From: Lysobacterales bacterium 66-474
Lineage (GTDB): Bacteria > Pseudomonadota > Gammaproteobacteria > Xanthomonadales > Rhodanobacteraceae
Assembly (NCBI GenBank): GCA_001899805.1
Contig: MKWP01000014.1
Location: 434,001-498,000 of the forward strand
DNA length: 64,000 nucleotides
Reading direction: 5' to 3'
Within the stretch, counting starts at the first letter, position 1; the number at the start of each line of letters is the position of its first letter. Below, piece by piece: positions 18,596 to 27,046 of the stretch. The notes under the pieces were generated by a model that was given only the letters and a program-made list of their open reading frames with translations, had not been told where the DNA came from and did not search any database. Made by a program: the position numbers and the translations under genes.

Positions 18596-20092
18596 TCACG
18601 ACATCGCGCGCAATCGCAAGCCGCGCGGCGTCAGCGCACGCTCGATCAACTCGAACACGCCCTGCATCGCCAGCGCCAGCAGCGCGGCGGGGATCGCGCC
18701 TTCCATGATCAGCGGAATGCTGTCCAGGCGGATGCCGGTGAGGATGGGCTGGCCGTAGCCGCCGGCGCCGATCAACGCGCCCAGTGTCGCGGTGCCGACG
18801 TTGATCACCGCCGCGATCTTGACGCCCGCGAGGATCGAGCGCAGCGCCAGCGGCAGTTCCACCCGCCACAGCCGCACGCGTGGCGGCAATCCGAGTGCCG
18901 CCGCCGATTCCAGCAATGAAGGCTGGATACTCGTCAAACCCGCATGCGTGTTGCGCACGATCGGCAGCAGGCTGTACAGGAACAACGCCGCGATCGCGGG
19001 CTCGGCGCCGATGCCGAACAACGGGATCATGAACACGAACAGCGCCAGCGACGGCACGGTTTGCAGGATGCCGGTCAAGCCCAGCACGACTTGCCCGAGT
19101 CGCCGCCAACGCGCGGCGAACACGCCCAGCGGAACCGCGACGACGATTGCGAGCGACAGCGAGATGCCGACCAGCGCGAGGTGCTGCAGGGTGTAGCGGC
19201 CCATCCGGCCCCAGAATCCGCCGCCGCTGCCGGCTTCCGCCGCGACACCGAGGAAGTTGGCAGCCACGCTGGTTTCGCTTTTGCCATCGATCTTCACGGC
19301 CTTGTTCATCGCGCGCATCTGTTGCGCGTCGATGCTGCCGGCAAGACCGTTCAGCACGGCGACGAATTGCGGCGCGCGCTTTTGCAGATCGAGCCGGTAC
19401 AGGTACACCGCGTCGTAACGCGGGAAGTAATGCAGGTCATCGTCCAGCACCCGCAGGTGGTAATACGCGATTTCCGCATCGGTGCCGTACAGGTCGATCG
19501 CGTCGACCGCGCCGGCCGCGAGCGCGCGATAGGCCAGGTCGTGGTCCATCCCGCGCGCGGCCATCGGCAAGTGGTAGGCGTCCCTGAGCCCGGGCCAGCC
19601 GTCGGCGCGGTTCATGAACTCGTTGGAGAACGCGAGTTTCAAATCCGGATGTTGGGCGAGATCGGTAATGCTGCGGATGTGCAGCTTGCGCGCTTCGTCT
19701 TCGCGCATCCCGATCGCGTAGGTGTTGTTGAAACCCAGCGGGTCGGTGATGCCGATGCGGAGTTTCTTCAAATGCGCGCGCAGGACCGCGATGCCGGCAC
19801 TGGGCGGCACGTCGTGCAGCAACTCGTGGGTGATCGTGCCGGTGTATTCGGGATAGGCTTCGATGTCGCCGCCCATCAGCGCGCGCCACAGGATGCGCGT
19901 GCCGCCGAGGCTGCGGCGGTGCTGCACGTCGATGCCGTGCTCCTGCGCAGCGAGCCGCGCGACCTCGCCCAGCACCACCGATTCGGTGAAGTTCTTCGAA
20001 CCGATGACCACGGGTTCCGCGGCGTGTGCCGCACGCAGCGATGCCATCGCCGCCAGCGACAGGATCACCAGCGTTGCGAGCGCCCGGATCAT
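18596..20092 (-). CDS. OpuC-type fused substrate-binding protein and permease
   Basis: A 498-residue fusion. Residues 1-25 are a signal sequence (cut near AHA), 26-295 a periplasmic binding domain of the OpuAC/quaternary-amine family (VIGSKNFTESVVLGE, GGDIEAYPEYTGT), and 320-498 an ABC permease with about five membrane helices and the coupling motif EAA-like ESAAALGLPPRVRLWRVELP. Known fusions of this family (such as EgtUBC) put the permease first; here the binding domain is first. Ligands in the family include glycine betaine, choline, carnitine and ergothioneine. It overlaps the ATPase gene by 4 bases and is the last gene of the operon. Confidence 0.9.
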   Translation of the reverse strand: MIRALATLVILSLAAMASLRAAHAAEPVVIGSKNFTESVVLGEVARLAAQEHGIDVQHRRSLGGTRILWRALMGGDIEAYPEYTGTITHELLHDVPPSAGIAVLRAHLKKLRIGITDPLGFNNTYAIGMREDEARKLHIRSITDLAQHPDLKLAFSNEFMNRADGWPGLRDAYHLPMAARGMDHDLAYRALAAGAVDAIDLYGTDAEIAYYHLRVLDDDLHYFPRYDAVYLYRLDLQKRAPQFVAVLNGLAGSIDAQQMRAMNKAVKIDGKSETSVAANFLGVAAEAGSGGGFWGRMGRYTLQHLALVGISLSLAIVVAVPLGVFAARWRRLGQVVLGLTGILQTVPSLALFVFMIPLFGIGAEPAIAALFLYSLLPIVRNTHAGLTSIQPSLLESAAALGLPPRVRLWRVELPLALRSILAGVKIAAVINVGTATLGALIGAGGYGQPILTGIRLDSIPLIMEGAIPAALLALAMQGVFELIERALTPRGLRLRAMS

Positions 20093-20868
20093 GCGGCACC
20101 CGGCAGGTCGCGATGCGCAGCCAGGAATTCGCGCACGAACGGATCGGCGGGAGTGCGCCGGAAATCCTCCAGGCTTCCATCCTGCAGCACGCGACCGCGC
20201 CGCATCAGGATCAGCCGATCGCTGAAGAACGCGGCTTCGGCGAGGTCGTGGGTCACCATGATCACGGTCTTGCCGAGGCTGCGGAAGATGTCGCGCAGTT
20301 CGTCCTGCAGGCCGTGGCGGACCAGCGGATCGAGTGCGCCCAGCGGTTCGTCCAGCAGCAGGGTGGGCGGGTCCAGCATCAGTGCGCGTATCAAGGCCAC
20401 GCGCTGGCGTTGTCCGCCCGACAGTTCCGCGGGAAAGCGCCCGAACAAGTCGTCGCGCAGGTGGGCGAGGGCGGCGAGTTCGCGCGCGCGTTCCCGCACG
20501 CGCGAAGGGCTCCATCCGACGTGCCGCGGCAGCAACGCGAGATTGCCGAGCACCGTCAGGTGCGGGAACAGTCCGCCGTCCTGGATCACGTAGCCGACGC
20601 GGCGGCGCACCGCCAGCACGCTTTCGCGCCGCAGCCGCTCGCCATCGCAAAACACGTCGCCGGCCGTCGGCCACTCGAGTCCGATCAGCATCCGCAGCAG
20701 GGTGGATTTCCCCGAGCCGCTGCTGCCGATCAGGATGCTGGTGCGGCCCCGCGCGAAATCGAGCGTGACGGCATCGACCGCGCGAACCGTGCCGAACGCG
20801 CGCGTCGCGTGGACGAGCGAGAATGCCGAATCAGGAAGCTTCGTGCTGGATTCCGGCAAGGCAGGCAT
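20089..20868 (-). CDS. ABC transporter ATPase, OpuCA/ProV-like
   Basis: A 259-residue ABC ATPase with Walker A GSSGSGKST, Q-loop VIQDGGLFPHLTV, signature LSGGQRQRVALIRAL, Walker B LLLDEPLGALD and H-loop VTHDLAEA. The Q-loop and signature resemble quaternary-amine transporters, but the C-terminal CBS domains of OpuCA/ProV are absent, so osmotic gating by CBS is not expected. It overlaps the fused permease gene by 4 bases and the methyltransferase gene by 38 bases. It should drive import of the ligand bound by the downstream fusion protein. Confidence 0.92.
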   Translation of the reverse strand: MPALPESSTKLPDSAFSLVHATRAFGTVRAVDAVTLDFARGRTSILIGSSGSGKSTLLRMLIGLEWPTAGDVFCDGERLRRESVLAVRRRVGYVIQDGGLFPHLTVLGNLALLPRHVGWSPSRVRERARELAALAHLRDDLFGRFPAELSGGQRQRVALIRALMLDPPTLLLDEPLGALDPLVRHGLQDELRDIFRSLGKTVIMVTHDLAEAAFFSDRLILMRRGRVLQDGSLEDFRRTPADPFVREFLAAHRDLPGAA

Positions 20869-21616
20869 CGTCGATGTTGCGCCGTTTGCGTCCGACCACG
20901 GCGTAGTAATACAGCATGTTGCCTTCGATCGACAGCCTGTGTCGATAGCGCTCCAGCCGGTGCAGTTTCAGGTAATCGTCGTGCACCATGTGCTTGACCA
21001 GCCGCGAGAAGCCGCTGGTGTCGGCGGTATCGAGGAAGGTTTCCTTGATGTTGAACGCGACCCAGCCGTCGTCGCGCACCAGGTTGTAGGCGGCCGCGAA
21101 CGCCGCCACCGGGATGTCGCCAAAGCCGAGCGCGGCGACGGTGGTCATGGCGTCGAAATTCCACGCTTGCAGTTCCGCCAGCAGTTCCGGCGTTAGCCGG
21201 GTGAGGTCGGCGACGTAATACGCGTCGTAGGCGCCGGGGCGGTCGCGGTCGGCGGCGCGTTCGGCTTCGTGGATGTTGTCGATGCCGACCACGCGCGCGG
21301 CGCCGTGCTGCACCAGCAGTTCACCGACCATGCCGTTGCCGGCGCCGACGTCCAGCACGCGCATTTGCGTCGGATCGTCGCCATCCTTCGTGGCCGCGTC
21401 GCGCAACAGGTCGGTGAGCTTGGCGGGCGAGGTGCACTTCAGGCGCTGGTAGAACAACTGCTCGTACAGGCCCGGGTGGTTGTAGATGTCGGCGTAATCG
21501 TGAAAGGCGATGCGGCGCTCCTTGCCGTCCTCCATGATCGTGAAATATGCCTCGGCCTGGCTGGCGCTGGCGAGGTTGTCGGCAGGAAAACGGATGTGGT
21601 AGCGCTGCGGTCGCAT
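20831..21616 (-). CDS. Class I SAM-dependent methyltransferase
   Basis: A 261-residue protein whose SAM-binding motif I reads VLDVGAGNGMVGE (near residue 88), followed by an acidic end of strand 2 (VVGIDNI) and DLT..FDAMTTVAALGFG as motif post II. The N-terminal 75 residues (HIRFPADNLASASQAEAYF) are not typical and may bind substrate. It is the first gene of an operon with the OpuC-type ABC transporter, overlapping its ATPase by 38 bases, so the product may be methylated in connection with the transported compound. The substrate is not identifiable. Confidence 0.85.
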   Translation of the reverse strand: MRPQRYHIRFPADNLASASQAEAYFTIMEDGKERRIAFHDYADIYNHPGLYEQLFYQRLKCTSPAKLTDLLRDAATKDGDDPTQMRVLDVGAGNGMVGELLVQHGAARVVGIDNIHEAERAADRDRPGAYDAYYVADLTRLTPELLAELQAWNFDAMTTVAALGFGDIPVAAFAAAYNLVRDDGWVAFNIKETFLDTADTSGFSRLVKHMVHDDYLKLHRLERYRHRLSIEGNMLYYYAVVGRKRRNIDDACLAGIQHEAS

Positions 21617-21817
21617 GCTGCTCCTCGGTGTCGAAGGGAGATGCGCCGCGATGGCGGGCAAAGGCAGCACAAGCGGTACTGAACCGGAACCTCGACCATT
21701 GCGCGACGTGCACGCGTCGCGACGCTGGCTCCCCACCGTATTGCATGTGGACGCGCATTGCAAACCCGCACGCTTGCGCGTGCGGTGGGAAACGGCGTGA
21801 TTGATGCTAAAGGCGGC

Positions 21818-22177
21818 TCAGTGCCGCGTGCGCTTGGCGCTCGCGGGATTCATTTCGACGCTCAATGCAAACGTGCGTTGTTCGCCGGGTTGCATCGCGC
21901 CGACCCCGACCAGGCGGCGCGCGATTTCCTCGCCGCGTTCGTTGCGGATCGTCAGCACCATCGAGTATTCCCACGCGCCGCTGTCGGCCGGGTTGCGGAA
22001 ACTGCCTTCGACGCGCAGCGGCGTCAGCGCGGCGGGCGCGGCGAGTTCACCGACCGGTCCGCCGAAACGCAACTTGTGGTTGCACGCCGGGCAAACCTCG
22101 GCGCTCGCCAGGATGGTTTCGCGGCAGTGCGGGCAGGCGCGCGTCGCGCCCGCCGCACCCGCGCCCGGTGCGGTCAT
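21818..22177 (-). CDS. Small zinc-ribbon protein
   Basis: A 119-residue protein with two CxxC pairs (ACPHC and VCPAC, 17 residues apart) forming a zinc ribbon near residues 15-35, followed by a small domain of beta strands (LRVEGSFRNPADSGAWEYSMVLTIRNERGEEIARR) that could be an immunoglobulin-like or FxLD type fold. It starts within the last 4 bases of the bactofilin gene, so the two form one operon. No known name; role probably linked to the bactofilin scaffold. Confidence 0.75.
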   Translation of the reverse strand: MTAPGAGAAGATRACPHCRETILASAEVCPACNHKLRFGGPVGELAAPAALTPLRVEGSFRNPADSGAWEYSMVLTIRNERGEEIARRLVGVGAMQPGEQRTFALSVEMNPASAKRTRH

Positions 22178-22713
22178 TGTTTCTGGCCGTTGCCGTTGCT
22201 GTGGCCGTTGCCGTTGCTCTTGTGGCTGTCGCTGCCCTTGTTGTCGTCCCAACCGAACTCGGCCTGGCCGCGCATCTTCGAACCCTTGGCCACGCTGAAG
22301 GTGGCGGACTTCACGTCGCCGGTCAGCGCGCCGGTCTGCAGCAACTCGACGTGCGATGCATTCTCGATGTTGCCGGTCAGCTCGCCCGCGATGGTCACGC
22401 GCTCGGCGCGCACGCTGCCGTTGACCTTGGCGCCATGCTCGATGGTGAGGTCGCCGCGCACGCTGACGTCGCCCTTGAAGCGGCCGGCGATGCGCACGTG
22501 CCCCGCGCCTTCGATCTTGCCCTCGATCACGAGGTCGGGAGCGATCAGCGATTCGGAAGCGGAGCGGGCGGCAGGTGCGGGTTCAGCGGCCTTCGCCGGA
22601 ACGCGGGCCGGCACCGGCGTCTCCACCGGATCGGGCGTGTCGAAACGCGCGATGTCGGGTGGGTTCGGCAGCGACGACGACGGTGATTTCACGGGTTCTT
22701 TCCACAGGGCCAT
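22174..22713 (-). CDS. Bactofilin (polymer-forming cytoskeletal protein)
   Basis: A 179-residue protein with a Pro-rich N-terminal tail, a central beta-helix domain of about 100 residues with the repeating pattern of bactofilins (VIEGKIEGAGHVRIAGRFKGDVSVRGDLTIEHGAKVNGSV is a run of short strands), and a Gly/Asn/Ser-rich C-terminal tail. Bactofilins polymerise without nucleotide and help place cell-wall enzymes, shape or appendages. The gene is the first of a pair with the zinc-ribbon gene (4-base overlap). Confidence 0.92.
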   Translation of the reverse strand: MALWKEPVKSPSSSLPNPPDIARFDTPDPVETPVPARVPAKAAEPAPAARSASESLIAPDLVIEGKIEGAGHVRIAGRFKGDVSVRGDLTIEHGAKVNGSVRAERVTIAGELTGNIENASHVELLQTGALTGDVKSATFSVAKGSKMRGQAEFGWDDNKGSDSHKSNGNGHSNGNGQKQ

Positions 22714-23003
22714 GGCGGCGCTCCGGTTCGGTCAGGGGAAAGCCGAGCGTACCGCCAAATCGAGCCGATGGGAACCGAAAGCTGAACGAAAAATCCTGCC
22801 GGTTCACGGAATTGTGGAGTGCTTCTCTGGTACTCCCTGAGCAGGTGTGCTGGCAGACGCGACCCGCCTTCCTGTCCGACGCATCTCCCCGGTTCACCAG
22901 GGCACCATCGACGCAGTCGAGCTGGAACGAAACCAGGGATCCGCCTTCCGGTTTGTGCTTCGATCGGGTTATGCTCGCGCGGGTTGCCACAGGGGGCAAA
23001 GAG

Positions 23004-23630
23004 ATGCGGAATTTCCATCAACTTGGCGCGGGTTTGTGTGGCCTGGTTACGCTCACGTTTGCTTGCGCGTGCGCCGGTTGCCAATCGCAGACGGACAGTG
23101 GTTCAGCCCGCGAGCAGGCGCGACAGGATCAGCGTGTCACGGCGATTTCAGTCGCCAAGCACGTGGCCGCGGCGCGTGCCGCCGCGTTGATGGGCGATCA
23201 AGAGGCGGTCGCGCAGAACGCGCAGGGCATGACCAAGGATCTGTTGCATGATGCCCGTATCCCGGACCCGGCGCGTCCCATCGATCATGAAGCGGCCCGT
23301 GCAGCGGTGTGGCCTTTGACCGGCGTGCGCTCGATCGTGTGGATGGACCACAACAATCTGCTCGTGATGGTCGGCGGAGCCGCGTACCGCGACATGGCCA
23401 TGGTCGATCGGGTGTGCGATGCGCTCGATCCGCTGGGCGATACCCTGGCCGTCGTGGTCAACGTGCAGGACGTGACCGCCACGACTTCCGAGGGCGCGGA
23501 CGCCGTTTCCCGCAACTGCCAGTTGCCGGAAGGGCAGCGTACTTTTTTGCAGCCCAAGCGACAGATCGAGGCGCTCGATCCCGCAACCCGCAAGGCGTTC
23601 AAGGCGCAACAGGGCTCATCGAATCATTGA
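23004..23630 (+). CDS. Exported hypothetical protein, possible lipoprotein
   Basis: A 208-residue protein with a signal sequence whose hydrophobic part runs LGAGLCGLVTLTFACACAGC; several cysteines near the end make lipid attachment possible, but no standard lipobox is seen. The rest is soluble, with VRSIVWMDHNNLLVMVGG and LGDTLAVVVNVQDVTATT forming a probable alpha/beta domain. A putative ribosome site AGGGGG stands 10 bases before the ATG at 23004. No family could be recognised; it stands alone between bactofilin and the YCII gene. Confidence 0.7.
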   Translation: MRNFHQLGAGLCGLVTLTFACACAGCQSQTDSGSAREQARQDQRVTAISVAKHVAAARAAALMGDQEAVAQNAQGMTKDLLHDARIPDPARPIDHEAARAAVWPLTGVRSIVWMDHNNLLVMVGGAAYRDMAMVDRVCDALDPLGDTLAVVVNVQDVTATTSEGADAVSRNCQLPEGQRTFLQPKRQIEALDPATRKAFKAQQGSSNH

Positions 23631-23741
23631 ATCGCTGCGCGTTGTCGATCCAGGCGTTCCTCGTTCGTCGCCATGCCAGGAGCGCGAGGCTGCCGGCATC
23701 CGCCGGTCGTGGCTCCATCCATCCAACGAGGAGACACGACG

Positions 23742-24104
23742 ATGAGATTTCTTTCCCTGATCCGGGTCGCCGAGAACACCGGCCAGAAGCCCAGCGAAAG
23801 GCTGATGGCCGACATGGGCCAGCTGATCACCGAGATGACCGCGGACGGCACGCTGCTGGGTACCGCCGGGTTGCGACCGACCGCGGAAGGCAAGCGGGTG
23901 CGGTTGTCCTATGGCAAGCAGTCGGTGTCGGATGGGCCATTCACCGAATCCAAGGAAGTGATCGGCGGCTACGCGTTGCTGAAAGCCGATTCGATGGAGC
24001 ACGCGCTGCAATTGACGAAGCGCTTCCTCGACGTGCACGGCGACGAGTGGGAAGTCGAATGCGAGCTGCGGCAGCTTGATCCGGTGTGCGAACCGACTTC
24101 TTGA
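23742..24104 (+). CDS. YCII-related (DGPF) domain protein
   Basis: A 120-residue protein starting with ATG at 23742, nine bases after GAGGAG. It has the YCII/DGPF pattern: MRFLSLIRV at the start, then SDGPFTESKEVIGGYALLKADSMEHAL in which the DGPF motif and the glycine pair are visible. Family members are small ferredoxin-fold proteins of unclear activity, often near ECF sigma factors or GSTs. Here it is 21 bases before a GST gene and probably co-transcribed. Confidence 0.88.
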   Translation: MRFLSLIRVAENTGQKPSERLMADMGQLITEMTADGTLLGTAGLRPTAEGKRVRLSYGKQSVSDGPFTESKEVIGGYALLKADSMEHALQLTKRFLDVHGDEWEVECELRQLDPVCEPTS

Positions 24105-24125
24105 TGTGGCTGCCGGAGCGTTCCC

Positions 24126-24779
24126 ATGACCCCGATCATCACGGCTTTCGAACGCTCGCCCGACCGCGGCCAGGGGCTGGCGCGCGACATGCGCGTGCGC
24201 TGGGCGCTGGAAGAAGTGGGCCAGCCCTGCGAGGTTCGCCTCGTTTCGTTCGAGGCGATGAAGCAACCCGCGCATCTCGCGTTGCATCCGTTCGGGCAGA
24301 TTCCGACATATGAGGAAGGCGATCTCGCCCTGTTCGAGTCGGGCGCGATCGTGTTGCACATCGCGGAGCGTCATGCCGGCCTGCTGCCGGATGATGCGAA
24401 CGCACGGGCGCGCGCGATCGCGTGGATGTTCGCCGCGCTGAACACGGTGGAACCGCCCATCCTCGAACTTGCGATCGCCAAGTTCGTGGAGGGTGACAAG
24501 CCCTGGTCCGAACAGCGCCTGCCGCTGGTCAAGGATCGCATCCGCAATCGGCTGCAACAACTTTCCGCGCGCCTTGGCGATGCCGACTGGCTCGATGGCG
24601 CATTCAGTGCGGGCGACCTGATGATGGTGCACACGCTGCTGCGGCTGAAACCGTCGGGCATGCTGGGCGAATTTCCGACGCTTGCGGCTTATGTCGCACG
24701 TGGCGAAGCGCGGCCTGCGTACCAGCGTGCCTTCGATGCCCAGTTGGCGGTTTTCAGCGCCGCGCAAGGGAAGCTCTGA
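24126..24779 (+). CDS. Glutathione S-transferase family protein
   Basis: A 217-residue GST with the N-terminal thioredoxin-like domain (residues 1-80, cis-proline in FGQIPTYEEGD, glutathione-binding LFESGAIVLHIAERH) and the all-helical C-terminal domain. It is likely cytosolic and conjugates or reduces small molecules with glutathione. It follows the YCII gene closely. A second, different GST is encoded at 26375. Its 3' end is followed by a nested palindromic repeat. Confidence 0.9.
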   Translation: MTPIITAFERSPDRGQGLARDMRVRWALEEVGQPCEVRLVSFEAMKQPAHLALHPFGQIPTYEEGDLALFESGAIVLHIAERHAGLLPDDANARARAIAWMFAALNTVEPPILELAIAKFVEGDKPWSEQRLPLVKDRIRNRLQQLSARLGDADWLDGAFSAGDLMMVHTLLRLKPSGMLGEFPTLAAYVARGEARPAYQRAFDAQLAVFSAAQGKL

Positions 24780-24786
24780 TTTCGTT

Positions 24787-24899
24787 CGTCATTCCGGAGC
24801 GGGCCGCAGGCCCGAATCCGGAATCGGTTTGAGCGCTGGCGCGCGCGATACCGATTCCGGGTTCTGCCCGCTATCAAGGCGGGCAGCCCCGGAATGACG
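24787..24899. repeat. Nested palindromic repeat element (113 bp)
   Basis: Outer inverted repeat CGTCATTCCGG (24787-24797) and CCGGAATGACG (24889-24899), perfect over 11 bases; inside it CCGGAATCGGT (24818-24828) and ACCGATTCCGG (24850-24860), also perfect over 11 bases; and smaller GC hairpins such as GGGCCGCAGGCCC. It fills the gap between two convergent genes. The form resembles REP/BIME or small MITE elements common in Xanthomonadales. Confidence 0.75.
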
Positions 24900-24933
24900 G
24901 GTTTCATCCAACGCGGTCGTCCGGCACTCTCGC

Positions 24934-25380
24934 TCAGCCGGCTGCTTTTTTCACCAGATCGCGGATGCGTTTTTCTTCCGTCGCGGTCAACTTCGTCAGT
25001 GCAAAAGAGGTCGCCCACATCGCGCCGTCGTCGAGTTTGGCCGCATCGTTGAAACCGAGGGTGAGGTAGCGATCCTTGAACTTGGACGCGGGCTTGAAGA
25101 AGACCACGACTTTCTCGTCGGCGTTGGCGTAGGCGGGCATGCCGTACCAGGTTTTCGGCAACAGGTTCGGCGCGGCATCACGGATGACCTTGTGCAGCTT
25201 TTCGCACAGCGTGCGCTCGGGTTGCGACAACTTCGCGATGGCGGCCAGCACATCCTTCTCGCCGTCGGCGCCTCGTTTTGCGTTCTTCAATTCGCGCGCG
25301 CGTTCTTTCATCGCTTCGCGTTCTTCGGCGGTGAATCCACTGGATGGTTTGCTTGCCTTGCCGGCTTTCTTGTCTGCCAC
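24934..25380 (-). CDS. DUF1801-type small protein
   Basis: A 148-residue protein that must start at GTG (25380) because no ATG lies between it and the upstream stop region with a family-like start; the N-terminus MADKKAGKASKPSSGF is lysine-rich. The core (LLPKTWYGMPAYANADEKVVVFFKPASKFKDRYLTLGFN) matches the DUF1801/YdhG group of small proteins of unknown function, related to a frataxin-like iron chaperone in Bacillus. A basic tail at each end is seen. It is followed downstream by the repeat element. Confidence 0.8.
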   Translation of the reverse strand: MADKKAGKASKPSSGFTAEEREAMKERARELKNAKRGADGEKDVLAAIAKLSQPERTLCEKLHKVIRDAAPNLLPKTWYGMPAYANADEKVVVFFKPASKFKDRYLTLGFNDAAKLDDGAMWATSFALTKLTATEEKRIRDLVKKAAG

Positions 25381-25421
25381 GGTAGTTTTCCCGTATTGGA
25401 TTGAGGTCGTTGCCAAGAGAT

Positions 25422-25832
25422 TCAGCGCCGTTCCTGCACGCGCAGCAGGTTGCCGGCGGGGTCGCGGATGGCGCAGTCGCGCACGCCGTAGGGTTGTTCG
25501 GTGGGTTCCTCGACGATTTCGGCGCCGCTGGCCTGGATTTTTTCGAAAGCGGCATCGAGATTTTTGGTGGCCAGCAACATGATCGCGTAGGTGCCCTTGG
25601 CCATCATTTCGGCGATGGTGCGTTTTTCGTCGTCGGTCACGCCGGGGCTGGCGACCGGCGGGAACAACACGATGTTGGTGCCGGGCTGGTCCGGCGGTCC
25701 CATCGTGATCCAGCGCAGGCCGTTGTAACCGACGTCGTTGCGCACTTCGAAGCCCAGCACGTCGCGGTAGAAGGCCAGCGATGCGTCGGGATCGTTCTGC
25801 GGAAGGAAACTCGAATGGATGGTGATGTCCAT
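25422..25832 (-). CDS. VOC (glyoxalase-like) family protein
   Basis: A 136-residue protein with two glyoxalase/bleomycin-resistance beta-alpha-beta-beta-beta modules: HSSFLPQNDPDASLAFYRDVLGFEV at the start and CAIRDPAGNLLRVQERR at the end. It is probably a metal-binding enzyme or resistance protein of the vicinal oxygen chelate fold. It lies 33 bases downstream of an AraC-type regulator gene on the same strand, the usual regulator-plus-VOC pair; role and substrate are not known. Confidence 0.88.
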   Translation of the reverse strand: MDITIHSSFLPQNDPDASLAFYRDVLGFEVRNDVGYNGLRWITMGPPDQPGTNIVLFPPVASPGVTDDEKRTIAEMMAKGTYAIMLLATKNLDAAFEKIQASGAEIVEEPTEQPYGVRDCAIRDPAGNLLRVQERR

Positions 25833-25865
25833 GTGGCCGTGCTCGGTATGGGTGGAGACGTGATG

Positions 25866-26321
25866 CTACGTTCGAACCGAGACGCGCGCTTCTCCATTCC
25901 TGATCGGTTGCGTCCTGACCGGCCGCGTCACCTGGCGTGCGATGCACGACGGCATGCCGGCCGTCACCTGCGCCGCCTCGCGCTTGTAGACGCTGGGCGG
26001 CATGCCGACCAGTTCGGTGAAGCGGGTGCTGAAGGTGCCGAGCGAGGCGCAGCCGACCGCGAAGCAGGCTTCGGTGACGCCCACATCGCCTCGCCGCAGC
26101 AGCGCCATGGCGCGTTCGATGCGGCGCATCATCAGATAGGAGTAAGGCGATTCGCCGAAGGCCCGCTTGAATTCGCGGCCCAGGTGCCCGGACGACATGT
26201 GCACGCCGCGGGCCAATTCGTCGACATTCAGCGGTTTGGCGTACTCGCGGTCGATGCGGTCGCGCACGCGGCGCAGGCGCGCGAGGTCGCGAAGCTGGGT
26301 CGGTGACGGTTTGCCGGCCAT
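25866..26321 (-). CDS. AraC-family transcriptional regulator (HTH domain only)
   Basis: A 151-residue protein with the two helix-turn-helix units of AraC regulators at residues 14-115: VDELARGVHMSSGHLGREFKRAFG and VTEACFAVGCASLGTFSTRFTELVGMPPSVYK. It lacks the usual N-terminal effector domain, as in MarA/SoxS, so regulation may be by its level or by the following C-terminal tail. It precedes the VOC gene on the same strand and probably controls it. Confidence 0.92.
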   Translation of the reverse strand: MAGKPSPTQLRDLARLRRVRDRIDREYAKPLNVDELARGVHMSSGHLGREFKRAFGESPYSYLMMRRIERAMALLRRGDVGVTEACFAVGCASLGTFSTRFTELVGMPPSVYKREAAQVTAGMPSCIARQVTRPVRTQPIRNGEARVSVRT

Positions 26322-26374
26322 CCGGGGATCGTGCCATGTTGCGTTGGTGCACTCAACGAAACGGCACGGGCGCG

Positions 26375-27028
26375 TCAGTCGCGGTCGGGTGCGCCCAGCG
26401 GGAACAGCGGGCGATAAGGCCGCCCGCCTTCGACGCAGCGCGTGAACGAGGGACGTTTCAGCAGCCGCGCGCGATAGGCGCGCACGTTGCGAAACTGCTC
26501 GCCGATCCGGTGGGTCCAGTCCGCGTAGAACAGCGCCGGCGCGGCGGCGCAATCGGCGAGGCTGAAGGCGCCGCCCGAGGCCCATTCGCGCCCGGCCATG
26601 CGCTGGTCGAGCCACGCGTAGGCCGTCTCCAGTGCGGCGCGCGCTTCGTTGACGCCATACGGATCACGGTCGCTTTCCGGCCGCAACGCGTTGTACACGA
26701 CCCGTTGCTGAGGCGTTGAAATGTAATTGTCGAAGAAGCGGTCCAGCATGCGCACGTCCACGGCCGCGTCGGCATCGGCCGGGATCAGTCGCGTCGGCCC
26801 CGGATGCCGGGCATCGAGGTATTCGATGATGCTGGTGGCTTCCATCACCTGGCGCTCGCCGTCCACCAGCAACGGAAAACGCTTGATCGGCCAGCGCCGC
26901 GCGAACTCGGCGTAGACATCGGGTTCATCCGGCGACAGGTTCAGGAACTCGAACGGGGTGTCGTTTTCGTGCAGCGCGATCAGCGCTTTCTGGGTGTAGG
27001 ACGAGAAGGGGTGGCCGTAAAGCTGCAT
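26375..27028 (-). CDS. Glutathione S-transferase family protein
   Basis: A 217-residue GST beginning MQLYGHPFSSYTQKALIAL, with the cis-proline segment RFPLLVDGERQVMEATSIIEYLD and a helical C-terminal half. The serine/tyrosine at positions 9-11 is where the catalytic residue of several GST classes sits. Its promoter region holds a MITE-like element (27047-27183), only 19 bases upstream of the start. It may be expressed alone, downstream of nothing on the minus strand. Confidence 0.9.
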   Translation of the reverse strand: MQLYGHPFSSYTQKALIALHENDTPFEFLNLSPDEPDVYAEFARRWPIKRFPLLVDGERQVMEATSIIEYLDARHPGPTRLIPADADAAVDVRMLDRFFDNYISTPQQRVVYNALRPESDRDPYGVNEARAALETAYAWLDQRMAGREWASGGAFSLADCAAAPALFYADWTHRIGEQFRNVRAYRARLLKRPSFTRCVEGGRPYRPLFPLGAPDRD

Positions 27029-27046
27029 GGCGTGCTCCGGTTGGGA

